Below the pieces are notes generated by a model, which saw only the letters and a list, made by a program, of their open reading frames with translations, was not told where the DNA came from and did no database searches. From the NCBI GenBank assembly GCA_963580285.1, contig OY757011.1:156601245-156665244 (forward strand): a DNA stretch of 64,000 nt, written 5' to 3'. The stretch is from Lucinisca nassula. Its lineage: Eukaryota; Mollusca; Bivalvia; Lucinida; Lucinidae. How positions within the stretch are numbered: position 1 is the first letter of the stretch; the number at the start of each line of letters is the position of its first letter. Positions 1-12,092 of this stretch are shown here, piece by piece. The position numbers and the translations under genes are program-made.

Positions 1-338
1 AAAAACTGGAAAGGTCTAAGATGAGATTGTCCAGGGAAACTGGATCCAATTACTAAGTTTCTAAAAAAGGGGAAACAAACCCCTGACATAAATCGAAAGT
101 TTTTCGGGGCATGAAAAAATTGGAGAAGTATCTCTGAGGTAGAATCAATTTCAACTTCTCGATAAAGTGTATGAAATCTAAATTCACAATAACCTGTACA
201 CGTTAAGACAAGGTATGATAAACAGTATCTGTAAAAATGATGACAAAACCCATCATCTGAACACTACACAAGATTGGGGCCTAATTCTATGATGAGAGCT
301 GCTTAATTAATTTCTATTAAGTTGGTGAACAGGGAAAA

Positions 339-872
339 CATTGATCCGTTGACAAATCCAACAAAGGAAAGGCAACGGACTGATACACAAAAATTCCATC
401 CAAGGTGAAACGAAGGTATTTGCATAATGACCTATGGATGGAGATGTGAAGGTTAGCGACCTTTAAAACTACGGAAATCGTCCCCGAATTTGGGAAATTT
501 GACCTGACTAATCGAGGACGAAGTTTCCATTTGAGATGATCGACTCGCATCATCTTGTTAAGTGTGAGAAGTCGATGATGAGTCGATTTTCCCATTTTCT
601 TCTTTTCTTTTCATTGATCCGTTGACAAATCCAACAAAGGAAAGGCAACGGACTGATACACAAAATTCCATCCAAGGTGAAACGAAGGTATTTGCGTAAT
701 GACCTATGGATGGAGATGTGAAGGTAAGCGTCCTTTAAAACTACGGAAATCGTCCCCGACTTTGGGAGAATTGACCTGACTAATCGAGGACGAAGTTTCC
801 ATTTTGAAATGATCGACTTGCATCATCTGTGTTAAGTGTGAGAAGTCGATGATGAGTCGATTTTCCCATTTT
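339..872. repeat. Two-copy direct repeat, period about 274 bp
   Basis: The unit from 339 to about 598 starts CATTGATCCGTTGACAAATC and is repeated from about 613 to 872 with few changes. The copies are separated by about 15 bp of pyrimidine-rich sequence. No coding potential is evident. Confidence 0.8.
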
Positions 873-1410
873 CTTCTCGACCAGAAAGATCCGCCTGTAG
901 AAGCCTGGGGAAAGGAGAAGTTTTTCTACTTACACGGCTTTCTTTTGGAGAAGAACCCTTCCTCTTCCAATAAAAAGATTTCTTTTCTTGATACTATTTA
1001 CCAGAAATAGTATTTGCATGTGAGAAAGAGAAAGGATTACTAACGAACTCAATCCAGTAACTCTTTCTCCAAACTCATAAAACTCAAAATATATTTGATA
1101 AAAGAAGCCAAGGCTTGATAGAACTGAAATAGCTCGGCTCCTACTGGAAGAAGATGAAGAGGAGGGGAAGGAAGAAAGTCATTTGTTAGACTTGTGTCTT
1201 CCTCTATTGGGAGATTTCGTTCCAGTCCGACCTCTGGAACGAAAGGACCGTGTACCCTGATCTGAGAATGATCTACTAGTAGATGGGGACTGATTGAGAT
1301 CTTCTAGTCGAGGGTGATAAGCACTAAAAAGTCATCGGAAGTAGTCGAAGAGCGTCTCTTGGTTGCGGTACCTGTACTTGATACGCTCTCCGAAGACTTC
1401 AAAAAAGACG

Positions 1411-1957
1411 AGTGCCCACGGTCTTGAAGCTTGATTCTGAAAACGTTGGGAAGACATGGTCCGCTTATAGTTTTAGAATCAAGAGGCGCTGAGGCTCTAA
1501 GTTTTCATTTACTATGCTCAGTAAAAACTGAACCAGTTAACAAGAGCAGAGTTGCGCCAAACATGCAACATGGTGGTAGACAGCCATGGCATGTAAAAAA
1601 TGACCGGGAAATAAACAAAAGCATTAGAATAGCAGCTATATGGTCGGAATGCTCTTGTTTGAAGGCAAAGTGGGTAGAACTAGAATACCAGTCATAATGA
1701 GAACCCACTTAATAATAGTCCTGGTAAGAAGCTCCAATGTTAGAGCGTCGAAACAGGAAGTAATGCCAATTTCCCTGACGTCATATATACAGAGACTGAA
1801 TCTGGGTCGAATTTAAGAATTTCATAAGAACAAAAAATTGATGTTTTTTGTTGTTAGAACCAATGTTCCAAGTTCTTTTCGCACGAGTGCCCCCGGTCTT
1901 GAAGCTTGATTCTGAAAACGTTGGGAAGACATGGTCCGCTTATAGTTTTAGAATCAA
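1411..1957. repeat. Dispersed direct repeat (about 74 bp, two copies)
   Basis: GAGTGCCC followed by CGGTCTTGAAGCTTGATTCT and about 45 more matching bases occurs at 1411-1484 and again at 1884-1957. The intervening 400 bp is not repeated. It could be a terminal-repeat remnant, but no TG/CA ends or coding were seen. Confidence 0.65.
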
Positions 1958-3030
1958 TAGGTGATGAGGCTCTAAATATGTCCTTCTCATAATCGCTAAA
2001 TAGTAAGGACGAAAAAGGACCAACCTCTGAGTATTGATATATCCCCAGAGGATAAATCACTAGGCCCAGATTCAGCTCTAGGGGCAAAACACTTGAGGCT
2101 CAATTAAACTTCCCCAGTGTTAGGCCCTTTATTGTATATAGTGCACTGAACATGCGAAATTGCCGAATCAAAATTGAGCATTCAAGGAGCAGTGCCTAAA
2201 ACGATCAAGGCCGAATCGGCCCAAGGCCGAAACGACCCACCGAAATAGGCCGAATCGATCCAGGTGCAAATTCGGGTCGAAAACGACCCAGGCCGAAACG
2301 ACTCAGTACCGAAACGTCCCGGATTCACTTGCAAAAGTTACGGTATTCCAATAAACGCTGCCCAAATCTGTATGTTTTACAAGGGAAAACAATCCAATTT
2401 AATGATTATGATAACAAAAAATTTATCATAATAAGAGGAAAGAAGCATATGACCAAGGTAAACTAAGTACCGAAGGTCCGGAAAGGTTACCCGATAAAAA
2501 CCGGGAACGGAACCGTACCAAAATTCGTATGTAACATGGATTCGGAAAAAATTTTTGGGCATAGGTTCCCCGCACCCCGGAGTCCCCGCAATTATGAGCA
2601 GGGTCTCTACGGGGCGGTCGACGAACCTATCCTAGTCAACCCAGGCCCAAATGGGAGGAGGGGACATAGACTGGCTCATCTTGATTCGGCAATGGTGACC
2701 CACACGAATTGGATGGATTCTGTTTAGAAGATACTATAGAAAGGCCCCAAAGGGGCCTGAATATTATCCATCTGCATCGTGGGATTTATAAGTGCTAAAC
2801 AAAGACGGGTCTTGCACATGTTCAAAACTAAATTAATGCTGAGAATTTTTATTCAGCGATACAACGTCTTCCGATACCGGAAGTGGAAGGAACACGTACA
2901 AAAAACGTCCTCTTTTCTGGCAATTTAAGTTTCCACAACGCCGACTTCTATTAAAACATTACCAGGAATAATACGAGCGTATACCCTGGCACATAACATG
3001 AAAAGAAGTGTGGTGCTTATCAAAAACCAA

Positions 3031-5180
3031 CAAGAGGGCCCAGAGGGCCCTGGTTCGCTCACCTGATCCAATGTATAACAAGTGGGCCCCGGGCAGGGTC
3101 AATTTTGGCCCCAGGGCTATAATTTGAACAATTTTGGTAGAGGTCCACAAGATGAAGCTTCATATCGAATATGAAAGACCTGGGCTTTCTGGTTTCAGAG
3201 AAGAAGATTTTAAAGGTTTACCCTGCATATAGAAGTCTATGTATAACAAGATTTTCCCTATATAAGTCTTTGTTAAACCAAAGGGCCCCGGAGCAGGGGC
3301 ATTTTTGGCCCCAGGGCTATAATTTGAACAATCTTGGTAGAGGTCCACTAGCTGAAGCTTCATAACAAATATCAAAAACCTAAGCCTTGTGTTTCAGAGA
3401 AGATGATTTTTAAAGATTTTCCCTATATAAGTCTATGTAAAACCAAAGGGCCACATGGCGGAGGCATTTTTGGTCTCAGGGCTATAATTTGAACAATCTT
3501 TATAGAGGTCCACTAGCTGAAGCTTCATAACAAATATCGAAGACCTAAGCCTTGTGGTTTCAAAGAAGAAGATTTTTCAAGATTTTCCCTATATACGTCT
3601 ATGTAAAACCAAAGGCCCCGGAGCGGGGGCATTTTTGGCCCCAGGGCTATAATTTGAACAATCTTGGTAGAGGTCCACAAGATGAAGCTTCATACCAAAT
3701 ATCAAAGACCTGGGCCTTGCATTTCCAGAGAAGAAGATTTTTCCGGATTTTCCCTATATAAGCCTATGTAAAACAAAAGGGCCCTGGTGCAGGGGCATTT
3801 TTGGCCCCAGCACTATAATTTGAATAATCTTGGTAGGGGTCCACTAGATGAAGCTTCATACCAAATATCAAAGACCTGGGCCTTGCGGTTTCAGAGAAGA
3901 AGATTTTTCAAGATTTTCCCTATATAAGCCCATGTAAAACCAAAGGGCCCCCGTGTGGGGGGCATTTTTAGCTCCAGCACTATAATTTGAACAATCTTGG
4001 TAGGGGTCCACTAGATGAAGCTTCATACCAAATATCAAAGACCTGGGCCTTGCGGTTTCAGAGAAGAAGATTTTTAAAGATTTTCCCTATATAAGCCAAT
4101 GTAAAACCAAAGGGCCCCGTGGCGGGGGCATTTTTTGTCCCAGCACTAAAATTTGAACAATCTTGGTAGGGGTCCCCTAGATGAAGCTTCATACCAAATA
4201 TCAAAGTCCTGGGCCTTGTGGTTTCAGAGAAGAAGATTTTTCAAGATTTTCCCTATATAAGCCCATGTAAAACGAAAGGGCCCCCGTGCGGGGGCATTTT
4301 TAGATCCAGCACTATTATTTGAACACTCTTGGTAGGGGTCCACTAGATAAAGCTTCATACCAAATATCAAAGACCTGGGCCTTGCGGTTTCAGAGAAGAA
4401 GATTTTTAAAGATTTTCCCTATATAAGCCCATGTAAAACCAAAGGGCCCCCATGCGGGGGCATTTTTGGCCCCAGCACTATAATTTGAACAATCTTGGTA
4501 GGGGTCCACTAGATGAAGCTTCATACCAAATATCAAAGACCTGGGCCTTGCGGTTTCAGAGAAGAAGATTTTTCAAGATTTTCCCTATATAGCCCTAGTA
4601 AAACCAAAGGGCCCCCGTGCAGGGGGCATTTTTAGCTCCAGCACTATAATTTGAACAATCTTGGTAGGGGTCCACTAGATGAAGCTTCATACCAAATATC
4701 AAAGACCTGGGCCTTGCGGTTTCAGAGAAGAAGATTTTTAAAGATTTTCTCTATATAAGCCCATGTAAAACCAAAGGGCCCCCGTGCGGGGGCATTTTTG
4801 GCCCCAGCACTATAATTTGAACAATCTTGGTAGAGGTCCACTAGATGAAGCTTCATACCAAATATCAAAGACCTGGGCCTTGTGGTTTCAGAGAAGAAGA
4901 TTTTTTAAGATTGCGGTGAAAAAAATCTATTTTTGGCTACTGTGACCTATATGTGCAACGGACCGGAACCATTTGAACAACTTTGAAAGGGGACCACCTA
5001 AGGATCATTCCTGTGAAGTTTGGTCAAAATACGATCAGTGGTTTAGGAGGAGATGTCGTTTGAAGAAAAGTTTACGGACGCACGCACGGACGCACGGACG
5101 GACGCACGGACGCACGACGGACGACGGACAAAAAGTGATCCCAAAAGCTCACCTTGTCACTACGTGACAGGTGAGCTAAA
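3031..5180 (+). mobile_element. Tandem-core rolling-circle-like element H1 (Helentron/HINE type)
   Basis: The left end reads CAAGAGGGCC and carries a short hairpin (AGGGCCC, loop AGA, GGGCCCT), then subterminal GCTCACCTG. The core is about 11 tandem units of about 166 bp (marker word TTTGAACAATCTTGGTAG). The unique right part has an ACGCACGG-rich stretch near 5080-5130, then a terminal hairpin with arms GCTCACCTTGTCAC and GTGACAGGTGAGC, ending CTAA in an A run. Subterminal inverted repeats, a 3' hairpin, a CTRR-like end and a tandem core match non-autonomous Helentron/HINE elements and resemble the pearl family described in bivalves. That classification is inference. No Rep/helicase coding is present. 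Confidence 0.75.
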
Positions 5181-5436
5181 AACGGTTGATCACATGATAA
5201 ACAAAACTTCCAAGTGAAATTTCAAAATGGCGGACAACCACTACACATGTAATGTCGGCAGAAACACACGAAATAAAGTCTCTAAGAATTTCGGAATAAA
5301 CAGTAAGCTTAAAAAGCCTAAGTACGTTGTGGAAACTCAAGGAAAGTGCAAAATCAAAAAAGAATAAAACACTTATCCGTTTATTCATTCTTCCATGGAA
5401 TGTAGTTTGACCATCCTATCCCAAGCAAGTCTGAAA
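5181..5436. other. Unassigned spacer between elements H1 and H2
   Basis: About 255 bp of AT-rich intronic sequence with nothing recognisable. It separates the right hairpin end of one tandem-core element from the left end of the next. Confidence 0.5.
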
Positions 5437-6349
5437 CAAGAGGGCCATGATGGCCCTGGATCGCTCACCTGATCCATAGTGTAACAAGTGGGCCCCAGAG
5501 AGGGCCATTATTGGCCCCAGGGTTTTAATGTGCATAATGTTGAGGGAGGTCTTAAAGGTGAAGCTTCATACCAAACATCAACAAAGGCTATAATTAGAAC
5601 AATCTTGGCAAAGGTCCACTAGATAAAGCTACACATCAAATTTCAAAGACCTGGGCCTTGCAGTTTCAGAGAAGAAGATTTTTTTTAAAGATATTCCCTA
5701 CATAAGCCTATGCAAAACCAAATGGCCCCAGGGCTATATAAATCTATGTAAAAACAAAGGGCCCCGGCCCGGGGTGGGGGCATTTGTGGCCCCAGGGCTA
5801 TAATTTGAACAATCTTGGTAGAGGTCCACTAGATAAAGCTCCATACTAAATATCAAAGGCCTTGGCCTTGCAGTTTCAGAGAAGATTTTTAAAGATTTCC
5901 CTATATAAGTCTATGCAAAACCAAAGGGCCCCGGAGCGGGGACATTTTTGGTACCAGGGCTATAATTTGAATAATTTTGATAGAGGTCCACTAGATGCAG
6001 CTTCATACCAAATATCAAAGACCCAGGCCTTGTGGTTTCAGAGAAGAAGATTTTTGAAGATTTTCCCCATGTAAGTCTATGTAAAACCATAGGGCCCCAG
6101 AGTGGGGGCATTTTTGGCCCCAGGGCTATAATTTTAACAATCTTGGTAGAGGTCCATTAGATGCAACTTCATACCAAATTTCAAAGTCCTGGGCCTTGTG
6201 GTTTCAGAGAAGATTTTTAAAGATTATCCCTATATAAGTCTATGTAAAACCAAAGGGCCCCGGGACGGGGCCACTTTTGGCCCCAGCACTATAATTTGAA
6301 TCATCTTGGTAGGGGTCCTTTAGAAGAAGCTTCATACCAAATATAAAAG

Positions 6350-8070
6350 ACCTAGGCCTTGTGGTTTCAGAGAAGAAGATTTTTAAAGATTTTCCCTATA
6401 TAAGTCTATGTAAAACCAAAGGGCCCCTGAGCGGGGGCATTTTTGGCCCAAGGGCTATAATTTGAACAATCTTGGTAGGGGTCCACTAGATGAAGCTTCA
6501 TACAAAATATCAAAGTCCTGGGCCTTGCGGTTTCAGAGAAGAAGATTTTTAAAGATTTTCCCTATATAAGGCCATGTAAAACCAAAGGGTCCCAGTCGGA
6601 GGCTTTTTTTGCCCCAGCACTATAATTTGAACAATCTTGGTAGGGGTCCACTAGATAAAGCTTAATTCCAAATATCAAAGTCCTGGGCCTTGCAGTTTCA
6701 GAGCAGAAGATTTTTAAAGATTTTCCCTATATAAGCCTATGTAAAACCAAAGGGCCCGGCGGCGGGGACATTTTTGGCCTCAGCACTATCATTTGAATAA
6801 TCTTGTTAGGGGTCTTTTAGATGAAGCTTCATACCAAATATAAAAGACCTAGGCCTTGTGGTTTCAGAGAAAAGGATTTTTAAAGATTTTCCCTATATAA
6901 GTCTATGTAAAAACAAAGGGCCCCTGAGCGGGGGCATTTTTGGCCCAAGGGCGATAGTTTGAACAATCTTGGTAGAGGTCCATTGGATGAAGCTTCATTC
7001 TAAATATCAAAGTCCTGGACCTTGCGGTTTCAGAGAAGAAGATTTTTAAAGATTTTCCCTATATAAGTCTATGTAAAACCAAAGGGCCCCTGAGCAGGGG
7101 GATTTTTGGCCCAAGGGCTATAATTTGAACAATCTTGGTAGGGGTCCACTAGATGAAGCTTCATACAAAATATCAAAGTCCTGGGCCTTGCGGTTTCAGA
7201 GAAGAAGATTTTTAAAGATTTTCCCTATATAAGCCTATGTAAAACCAAAGGGCCCCAGGTGGAGGCTTTTTTTGCCCCAGCACTATAATTTGAACAATCT
7301 TGGTAGGGGTCCACTAGATAAAGCTTAATACCAAATATCAAAGTCCTGGGCCTTGCAGTTTCAGAGCAGAAGATTTTTAAAGATTTTCCCTATATAAGCC
7401 TATGTAAAACCAAAGGGCCCGGGGGTGGGGACATTTTTGGCCTCAGCACTATCATTTGAATAATCTTGTTAGGGGTCTTTTAGATGAAGCTTCATACCAA
7501 ATATAAAAGACCTAGGCCTTGTGGTTTCAGAGAAAAGGATTTTTAAAGATTTTCCCTATATAAGTCTATGTAAAAACAAAGGGCCCCTGAGCGGGGGCAT
7601 TTTTGGCCCAAGGGCGATAATTTGAACAATCTTGGTAGAGGTCCAATGGATGAAGCTTCATTCTAAATATCAAAGTCCTGGACCTTGCGGTTTCAGAGAA
7701 GAAGATTTTTAAAGATTTTCCCTATATAAGGCCATGTAAAACCAAAGGGCCCCGGAACGGGGGCATTTTTTGCCCCAGCACTATAATTTGAACAATCTTG
7801 GTAGGGGTCCACTAGATAAAGCTTAATACCAAATATCAAAGTCCTGGGCCTTGCAGCTTCAGAGCAGAAGATTTTTAAAGATTTTCCCTATATAAGCCTA
7901 TGTAAAACCAAAGGGCCCGGGGGCGGGGACATTTTTGGCCTCAGCACTATCATTTGAATAATCTTGTTAGGGGTCTTTTAGATGAAGCTTCATACCAAAT
8001 ATAAAAGACCTAGGCCTTGTGGTTTCAGAGAAAAGGATTTTTAAAGATTTTCCCTATATAAGTCTATGTA
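6350..8070. repeat. Higher-order repeat inside the H2 core (about 664 bp, four units)
   Basis: Variant words recur at about four-unit spacing: CCTGAGCGGGGGCATTTTTG at about 6426, 6925 and 7590 (the 7088 copy differs slightly), GGAGGC followed by a T run near 6598 and 7261, and AGAAAAGGATTTTTAAAG near 6868, 7532 and 8030. This indicates amplification of multi-unit blocks of about 661-665 bp, not of single monomers only. Confidence 0.7.
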
Positions 8071-8960
8071 AAACTAGAGTGTTCACAAGTTTTTTCTTTA
8101 ATTTGACCTACTGACCTACTTTTTGACCCGAAAAGACCTTTATTCAAACTTAGCCAAGATATTGTCACAATGACCATTCTGAGCAAGATTAATGATTTAA
8201 CCAAACTTGTGGCCTCCTGAGTATTCACAAGGTTTTTCTATGATTTGACCTACTGACCTACTTTTCAACCGGACATGACCCATATTCAAACTTGACCGAG
8301 ATATTGTCATGATGATCATTCTGAGCAAGTTTGATTATGATTGGACCAAAATTGTGGCCCCTAGGGTGTTCACAAGGTTTTTATATGATTTGACCCGCTG
8401 ACCTACTTTTTAACCCGATATGACCCATATTCGAACTGGACTGAAATATTGTCACAATGGTCATTCTGAGCAAGTTTCATGATAATTGGACCAAAACAGT
8501 GGCCTTCAGAGTGTTCACAAGGTTTTTCTATGATTTGACCTACTGACCTACTTTTTGACCCGACATGACCCATATTCAAACTTGACCGAGATATTGTCAC
8601 AATGATCATTCTGAGCAAGTTTGATGATAATTGAACCATAACTGTGCCCTCTAGAGTGTTCACAAGGACTATCTATGGTTTGACCTACTGACCTACTTTT
8701 TGACCCTACATGATCCATATTCGAACCTGACCGAGATATTGTCATGATAATTATTCTGAGCAAGTTTGATGATGATTGGACCAAAACTGTGCCCTCTAGA
8801 GTGTTCACAAGGTTTTTCTATGATTTGACCTACTGACCTACTTTTTCACCCGACATGACCCATATTCGAACTTGACCGAGATATTGTCATGATGATCATT
8901 CTGAGCAAGTTTGATGATGATTGGACCAAAACTGTGGCCTCTAGTTTGTTCACAAGAAAA
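8069..8960. repeat. Second tandem array of H2, about 146-bp units
   Basis: About six units, each beginning GTGTTCACAAGGTTTTTCTA and containing TTGACCTACTGACCTACTTT and GAGATATTGTCA. Unit starts fall near 8071, 8218, 8365, 8511, 8657 and 8801, with a partial one at about 8946. The reading frames open on the minus strand across this array are periodic by-products of the repeat. Confidence 0.85.
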
Positions 8961-9289
8961 AGTTTACGCACGACGGACGACGGACGACGCACGACGACGC
9001 CGGACATCTTACGATCACAAAAGCTCACCATGACCTTCGGTCAGGTGAGCTAAAAATAATGATCTTCTCGGCGCGAAAATCGCGGTCACGTGACCTGTAT
9101 CGTCTGCCTATTGGTCTGATAGGTCATGTGACATCAGCGACCAATCAGGACTCGACGCTGGGTAGGTCACGGGAAAAGGGACATGCCGGTGGCATTTCTG
9201 GCTAGATTTTTTTTTGTGTCAGACTGTCCCAGACCTGCGTCTGGTGAAAAGGCTATAATTGTAGTGATGGGTAGTTATATTTGATATTA

Positions 9290-9374
9290 AAACAGAATGA
9301 TAAACAGTGTGGATCTATACTGTTTGCAAAGGTAGGGACTAGGGGTTGTCATGTTCAGCAGGATAAGGATTAAA
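9290..9374. mobile_element. Truncated TTAA MITE, family P3
   Basis: It retains the core palindrome half (AAACAGTGTGGATCTATACT then GTTTGC) and the right terminus GTTCAGCAGGATAAGGATTAA, shared with the complete copies at 48180 and 56507. The left end is missing. Confidence 0.55.
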
Positions 9375-9730
9375 ATTAATGAGCCATGAAAATTACATGC
9401 TCATTTGAGTTGAGCATAGAACTCAACAATGTCTATAAGGGATGAATGCCCTGCCACCAAATTTATGATCAAGGCATGTAATTATTTTACTTATAGTCTG
9501 ATCAAAGTTATTGGGCCTATATGTACATGCCTAAATCATATACTAGATATCAAGCAAGTTTCGAACCATAACTTGAGCAGTTGTGGAAACTTTATTGCTT
9601 TGGAGTTCAGGACCCAGTCAACATCTTTTAGGTAATATCAAGCCAGTCAGTTTCCTAACCACACTTTCCTTGGCAGTTATAGCCATGGGCAGTTCACCAG
9701 TTAAGTGCACATTGTTTTGACAGTGATGTT

Positions 9731-9989
9731 TAACGTCCCCGTCAACACTGTATAGGTCAATTTTGTGGGACTTTTACCCGATATTGAGATGAAATGACAT
9801 CTCAAGCCTTGTCACCCAATGAAACCAATAGGGTTTATAAGCATGGACGGTTCGACTTGCATCGTTTTGCCTGGGCAGGCCTAGATCCTCTAAGCGGTTT
9901 ACCAGTACTCGTGTGCGGTCGGTTTCTGCTCTGCGTGGAAGCACCATGCAGTCCATCTATTTCTTCAAGCCCTGATAGGCATGGGCCGT
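9731..9989 (-). mobile_element. S1 SINE-like retroposon, minus sense
   Basis: S1 consensus seen across this window: head with GGGCTGCATGATGCTTCC, middle with AAACCGCTTAGAGGATCTAA, and 3' part ending GTTGACGGGGACGTTAAACC then (CAAA)n. This copy is antisense and lacks the CAAA tail. It is flanked by an imperfect duplication of about 17 bp: GTTTTGACAGTGATGTT at 9714 and GTTTTGGCAGTGACATT at 9990. The head is not clearly tRNA-like. Confidence 0.8.
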
Positions 9990-10218
9990 GTTTTGGCAGT
10001 GACATTTGAATCAGCAGAAGGGAGAGATATAAAAGATAAAATGATCACAATCTCTACAAAAGAATGTATTAGTACCCTATGACGGCCCAGTCAGATGAGC
10101 ATCTGAGACACTGAGCCTTGCTTGGGTTAGGGAGACAAGAACAGTACAATTAAGTCTGACAGACACTATAAGCCCGCCCCAACCTCGTGGTGGGGGACAA
10201 TGTGTTGGAAAGCATATA

Positions 10219-10564
10219 CAGTCGAACTTCAATGGCTCGAACACCTTTGGGACCTCGAAAATCTGTTCGAGACAGGGGTAGTTCGAGCCACTGAGGTTAT
10301 TGTCAGGAGGCATAATGAGATGCTTTTAGACATCTTTTCGGTGTTCTATAATGAATATGTATGCCGTGTGTACTCATTAGAATCGCCTCATCGAGGCGAT
10401 TCTAATGAGTACACACAGCACATATTTGCAAGATAAAAGACTAAAATCTTCTTACTTGTCCTCCACTATTTCTTATGTAGAGGATTTCGCTAGGGGCTCA
10501 AGAATGGGTTCGACAGATCCATGGTAAACGAGCCATCGGTGTTCGAGCCATCGAAGTTCTACTG
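10219..10564. mobile_element. TA-flanked MITE, Tc1/mariner-pogo type
   Basis: Terminal inverted repeats of about 27 bp start CAGTCGAACTTCAATGGCTC on the left and CAGTAGAACTTCGATGGCTC on the right complement, flanked by TA on both sides. The 346-bp length and absence of coding make it non-autonomous. The CAGT start and TA target suggest a pogo/Tigger-like source. A near-perfect 24-bp-arm hairpin lies at about 10366-10416. Confidence 0.85.
10366..10416. repeat. Perfect short palindrome
   Basis: Arms GTACTCATTAGAATCGCCTC and GAGGCGATTCTAATGAGTAC with a 3-bp loop, inside the MITE at 10219. The word GCTTCTAATGAGTACC recurs near 46668, suggesting a related fragment there. Confidence 0.85.
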
Positions 10565-10566
10565 TA

Positions 10567-11345
10567 TCTAGGGCTGATGGTAGATTATTAGATTTTTTTT
10601 TTCAAAGTTTTATGGGTATTTCAAACAAAACAATATATATAGGGTCATATGTGACTAACACCTGAGGGAATGGTCGAAGAAAACATTTCATGATTAATCT
10701 CAATGACATAATGTTGCCAACCAAACAGGCATCCAACTGTGACCTGGTAACACTGTAAAAACTCTAAACTCTGGATTAACACCGAGTTATAATGCCTTGA
10801 CCAAAAGGGCAGTCAAAAATTTCCAGTCTGCTCGGGATCTAGTGCTTTTCATCTAGCCTGCACAATCTGATGTACTGATGATTGATGAATTAAGGGAAAA
10901 TACTGAATTTGTGTGTCCTAATTTTTTTTTACATGTTTTGACAGTTTAAATATAAAGATTGTTTGTGACAAATGGCTAACTGTTTATATCCCTCATGGTC
11001 AGATGGAAGAACATCATTGTGAGAAAATCTGATTCATGAGTGTTGGTTCAGAACGGTGATTAAATCAGTACTTTCTCCAATTGGAAAGCCTTGTATCCGT
11101 TCAGCTTCGTTCCATACAATACGAGAGTTTTACAACCGTCTGGTTCCACCGGGGATCATCCCATTAAATATGGAGACAACTCAATCGTAAGCCGTGTGTC
11201 CATAGAAACCATGTGTAGATAAAGCATTCACCAGCCTTCATACCCTGAGGTTATAAAACTTTTTTCAAGCTAAACTGCAGTCTTAGAGCATAAAGTTTGT
11301 AATGCTCATGAAAATTAAAAGCAAAGCAGTAAAGTAATTTTCCTC
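10567..11345. other. Unassigned intronic stretch
   Basis: AT-rich sequence with no convincing exon. Around 11090-11190 there is a short open stretch reading IREFYNRLVPP that faintly resembles the end of a LINE ORF, but it is too short to call. Confidence 0.4.
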
Positions 11346-11349
11346 TTCA

Positions 11350-11440
11350 GCAGAGAATGTCATTTGTCCTGCTCATAAATTTTAAAATGCCAACTATTGT
11401 TGGCATTTTAAAATTTATGAGCAGGACAAATTTCTTGCTC
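11350..11440. repeat. Palindromic MITE core, family F4
   Basis: Arms of about 33 bp around a 4-bp loop: TTTGTCCTGCTCATAAATTT ... AAATTTATGAGCAGGACAAA. A second, slightly diverged copy lies at 45245-45345. Both lie in related flanks containing TTGAGCATGAAAG-like words. Non-coding foldback DNA. Confidence 0.75.
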
Positions 11441-11610
11441 AAGTGAGCTGAGCATGAAAGAGGTTTTACCACCTCAGGGCCAGTCTTGGCTGTGTTCATA
11501 TAATTACTATTTCTACCAGCATGACACCTCCCAAATCACATTTCTGCTTGAAATCATTCATATACAGGCAAAAAAACACAAACGACCAAACACATAAACT
11601 TGATACATAC

Positions 11611-11752
11611 TACATGTTCCATTGTTTAAGTGTGGTATAGTGTAGAATTTGACTTGTGTTAATAATAGTGTCCGTCTCTCGTACTGTAGTTTATTTTTTA
11701 TTAAATATCCATAGTAAAAGACGTATCTTCTCTGACTTGGAATGGTAACTCC
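11611..11752 (-). CDS. PTEN: PTEN exon equivalent to human exon 6
   Basis: A 142-bp exon, identical in length to human exon 6. The acceptor is AATTTTGCAG and the donor GTATGT after a single A, so the downstream intron is phase 1 as in human codon 212. It opens GVTIPSQRRYVFYYGYL, the conserved segment that includes the TI loop (human residues 165-171) shaping the deep PIP3 pocket. It continues through KNKLQYERRTLLLTQVKFYTIP into NNGTC at the start of the C2 domain. The C2 part is more diverged from the vertebrate sequence than the phosphatase part, as is usual for this family. I searched the remaining 11.6 kb to the left by eye for the next C2 exon and did not find it. Confidence 0.97.
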
Positions 11753-11923
11753 CTGCAAAATTTAATAATAAATTTTTCAAATCATGGTAGATGTACACAT
11801 TACATTACACCAAGTCTATGTATACAAACATATATACAGCATCAGCTGCTAAAATACACATATATTTTAAAACTTTCAGCCTTTCAATTTGGATATGTCC
11901 AGTCATGTAGTCGGCCTCGGTAG

Positions 11924-12092
11924 CTCAGTCAGATGCGCATATGATTGGCAGTTTCTGGCGAAAGAATGTGCACTTAACTGGTTAACCGCTTACTTATAAG
12001 CCTGCCCCAGAAAAGTGTGGATAGGTAAATGGACCAGCTCAAGAATGACTTAAATAGTGTTGACTGGGACGTTAAACTCTATTAAAAACAAA
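11924..12092 (+). mobile_element. S3 SINE-like retroposon with tRNA-like head
   Basis: The head contains GGTAGCTCAGTCAGATGCGC, a good pol III A-box context. No clear B box is visible. The 3' part, ATAGTGTTGACTGGGACGTT then AAAC...AAACAAACAAACC, is nearly the same tail as in the S1 family, although the heads differ. Confidence 0.65.

Larger units (their letters stand above)
1..3030. other. Unassigned intronic sequence with internal duplications
   Basis: No exon, RNA gene or known repeat recognised. Internal direct repeats exist: a block from about 339 recurs at about 613, and about 74 bp from 1411 recurs at 1884. At 2210-2325 there is a short degenerate tandem run built on GGCCGAAACGACCCAG-like words. 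The small ORFs here have no recognisable domain. It may be the remains of one or more decayed mobile elements. Confidence 0.5.
5437..9053 (+). mobile_element. Composite tandem-core element H2 with two unrelated arrays
   Basis: The left end is CAAGAGGG with a hairpin (AGGGCCAT, G, ATGGCCCT) and subterminal GCTCACCTGA. The right end at about 9020-9053 has the hairpin GCTCACC-ATGACCTTCGGT-CAGGTGAGC, followed by CTAA. Between them is a first array of about 166-bp units (about 5500-8070) homologous to the H1 core, then a second, unrelated array of about 146-bp units (8069-8960). An ACGACGG-rich stretch lies just before the hairpin, as in H1. Confidence 0.75.

Noticed and set aside
3090..8070. Regular direct repeats resembling a CRISPR array
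   Set aside because: Units are about 166 bp and repeated over their whole length, with no short repeat plus unique spacer pattern, and they lie in a eukaryotic intron inside a mobile element.
11090..11190. Possible end of another LINE ORF (IREFYNRLVPP)
   Set aside because: Only about 20 residues of vague similarity, and no upstream reverse-transcriptase motifs.
1..11600. PTEN C2-domain and tail exons
   Set aside because: Searched by eye on the minus strand for the next exon (expected about 167 bp with a phase-1 acceptor) and found no match; probably beyond the left edge.
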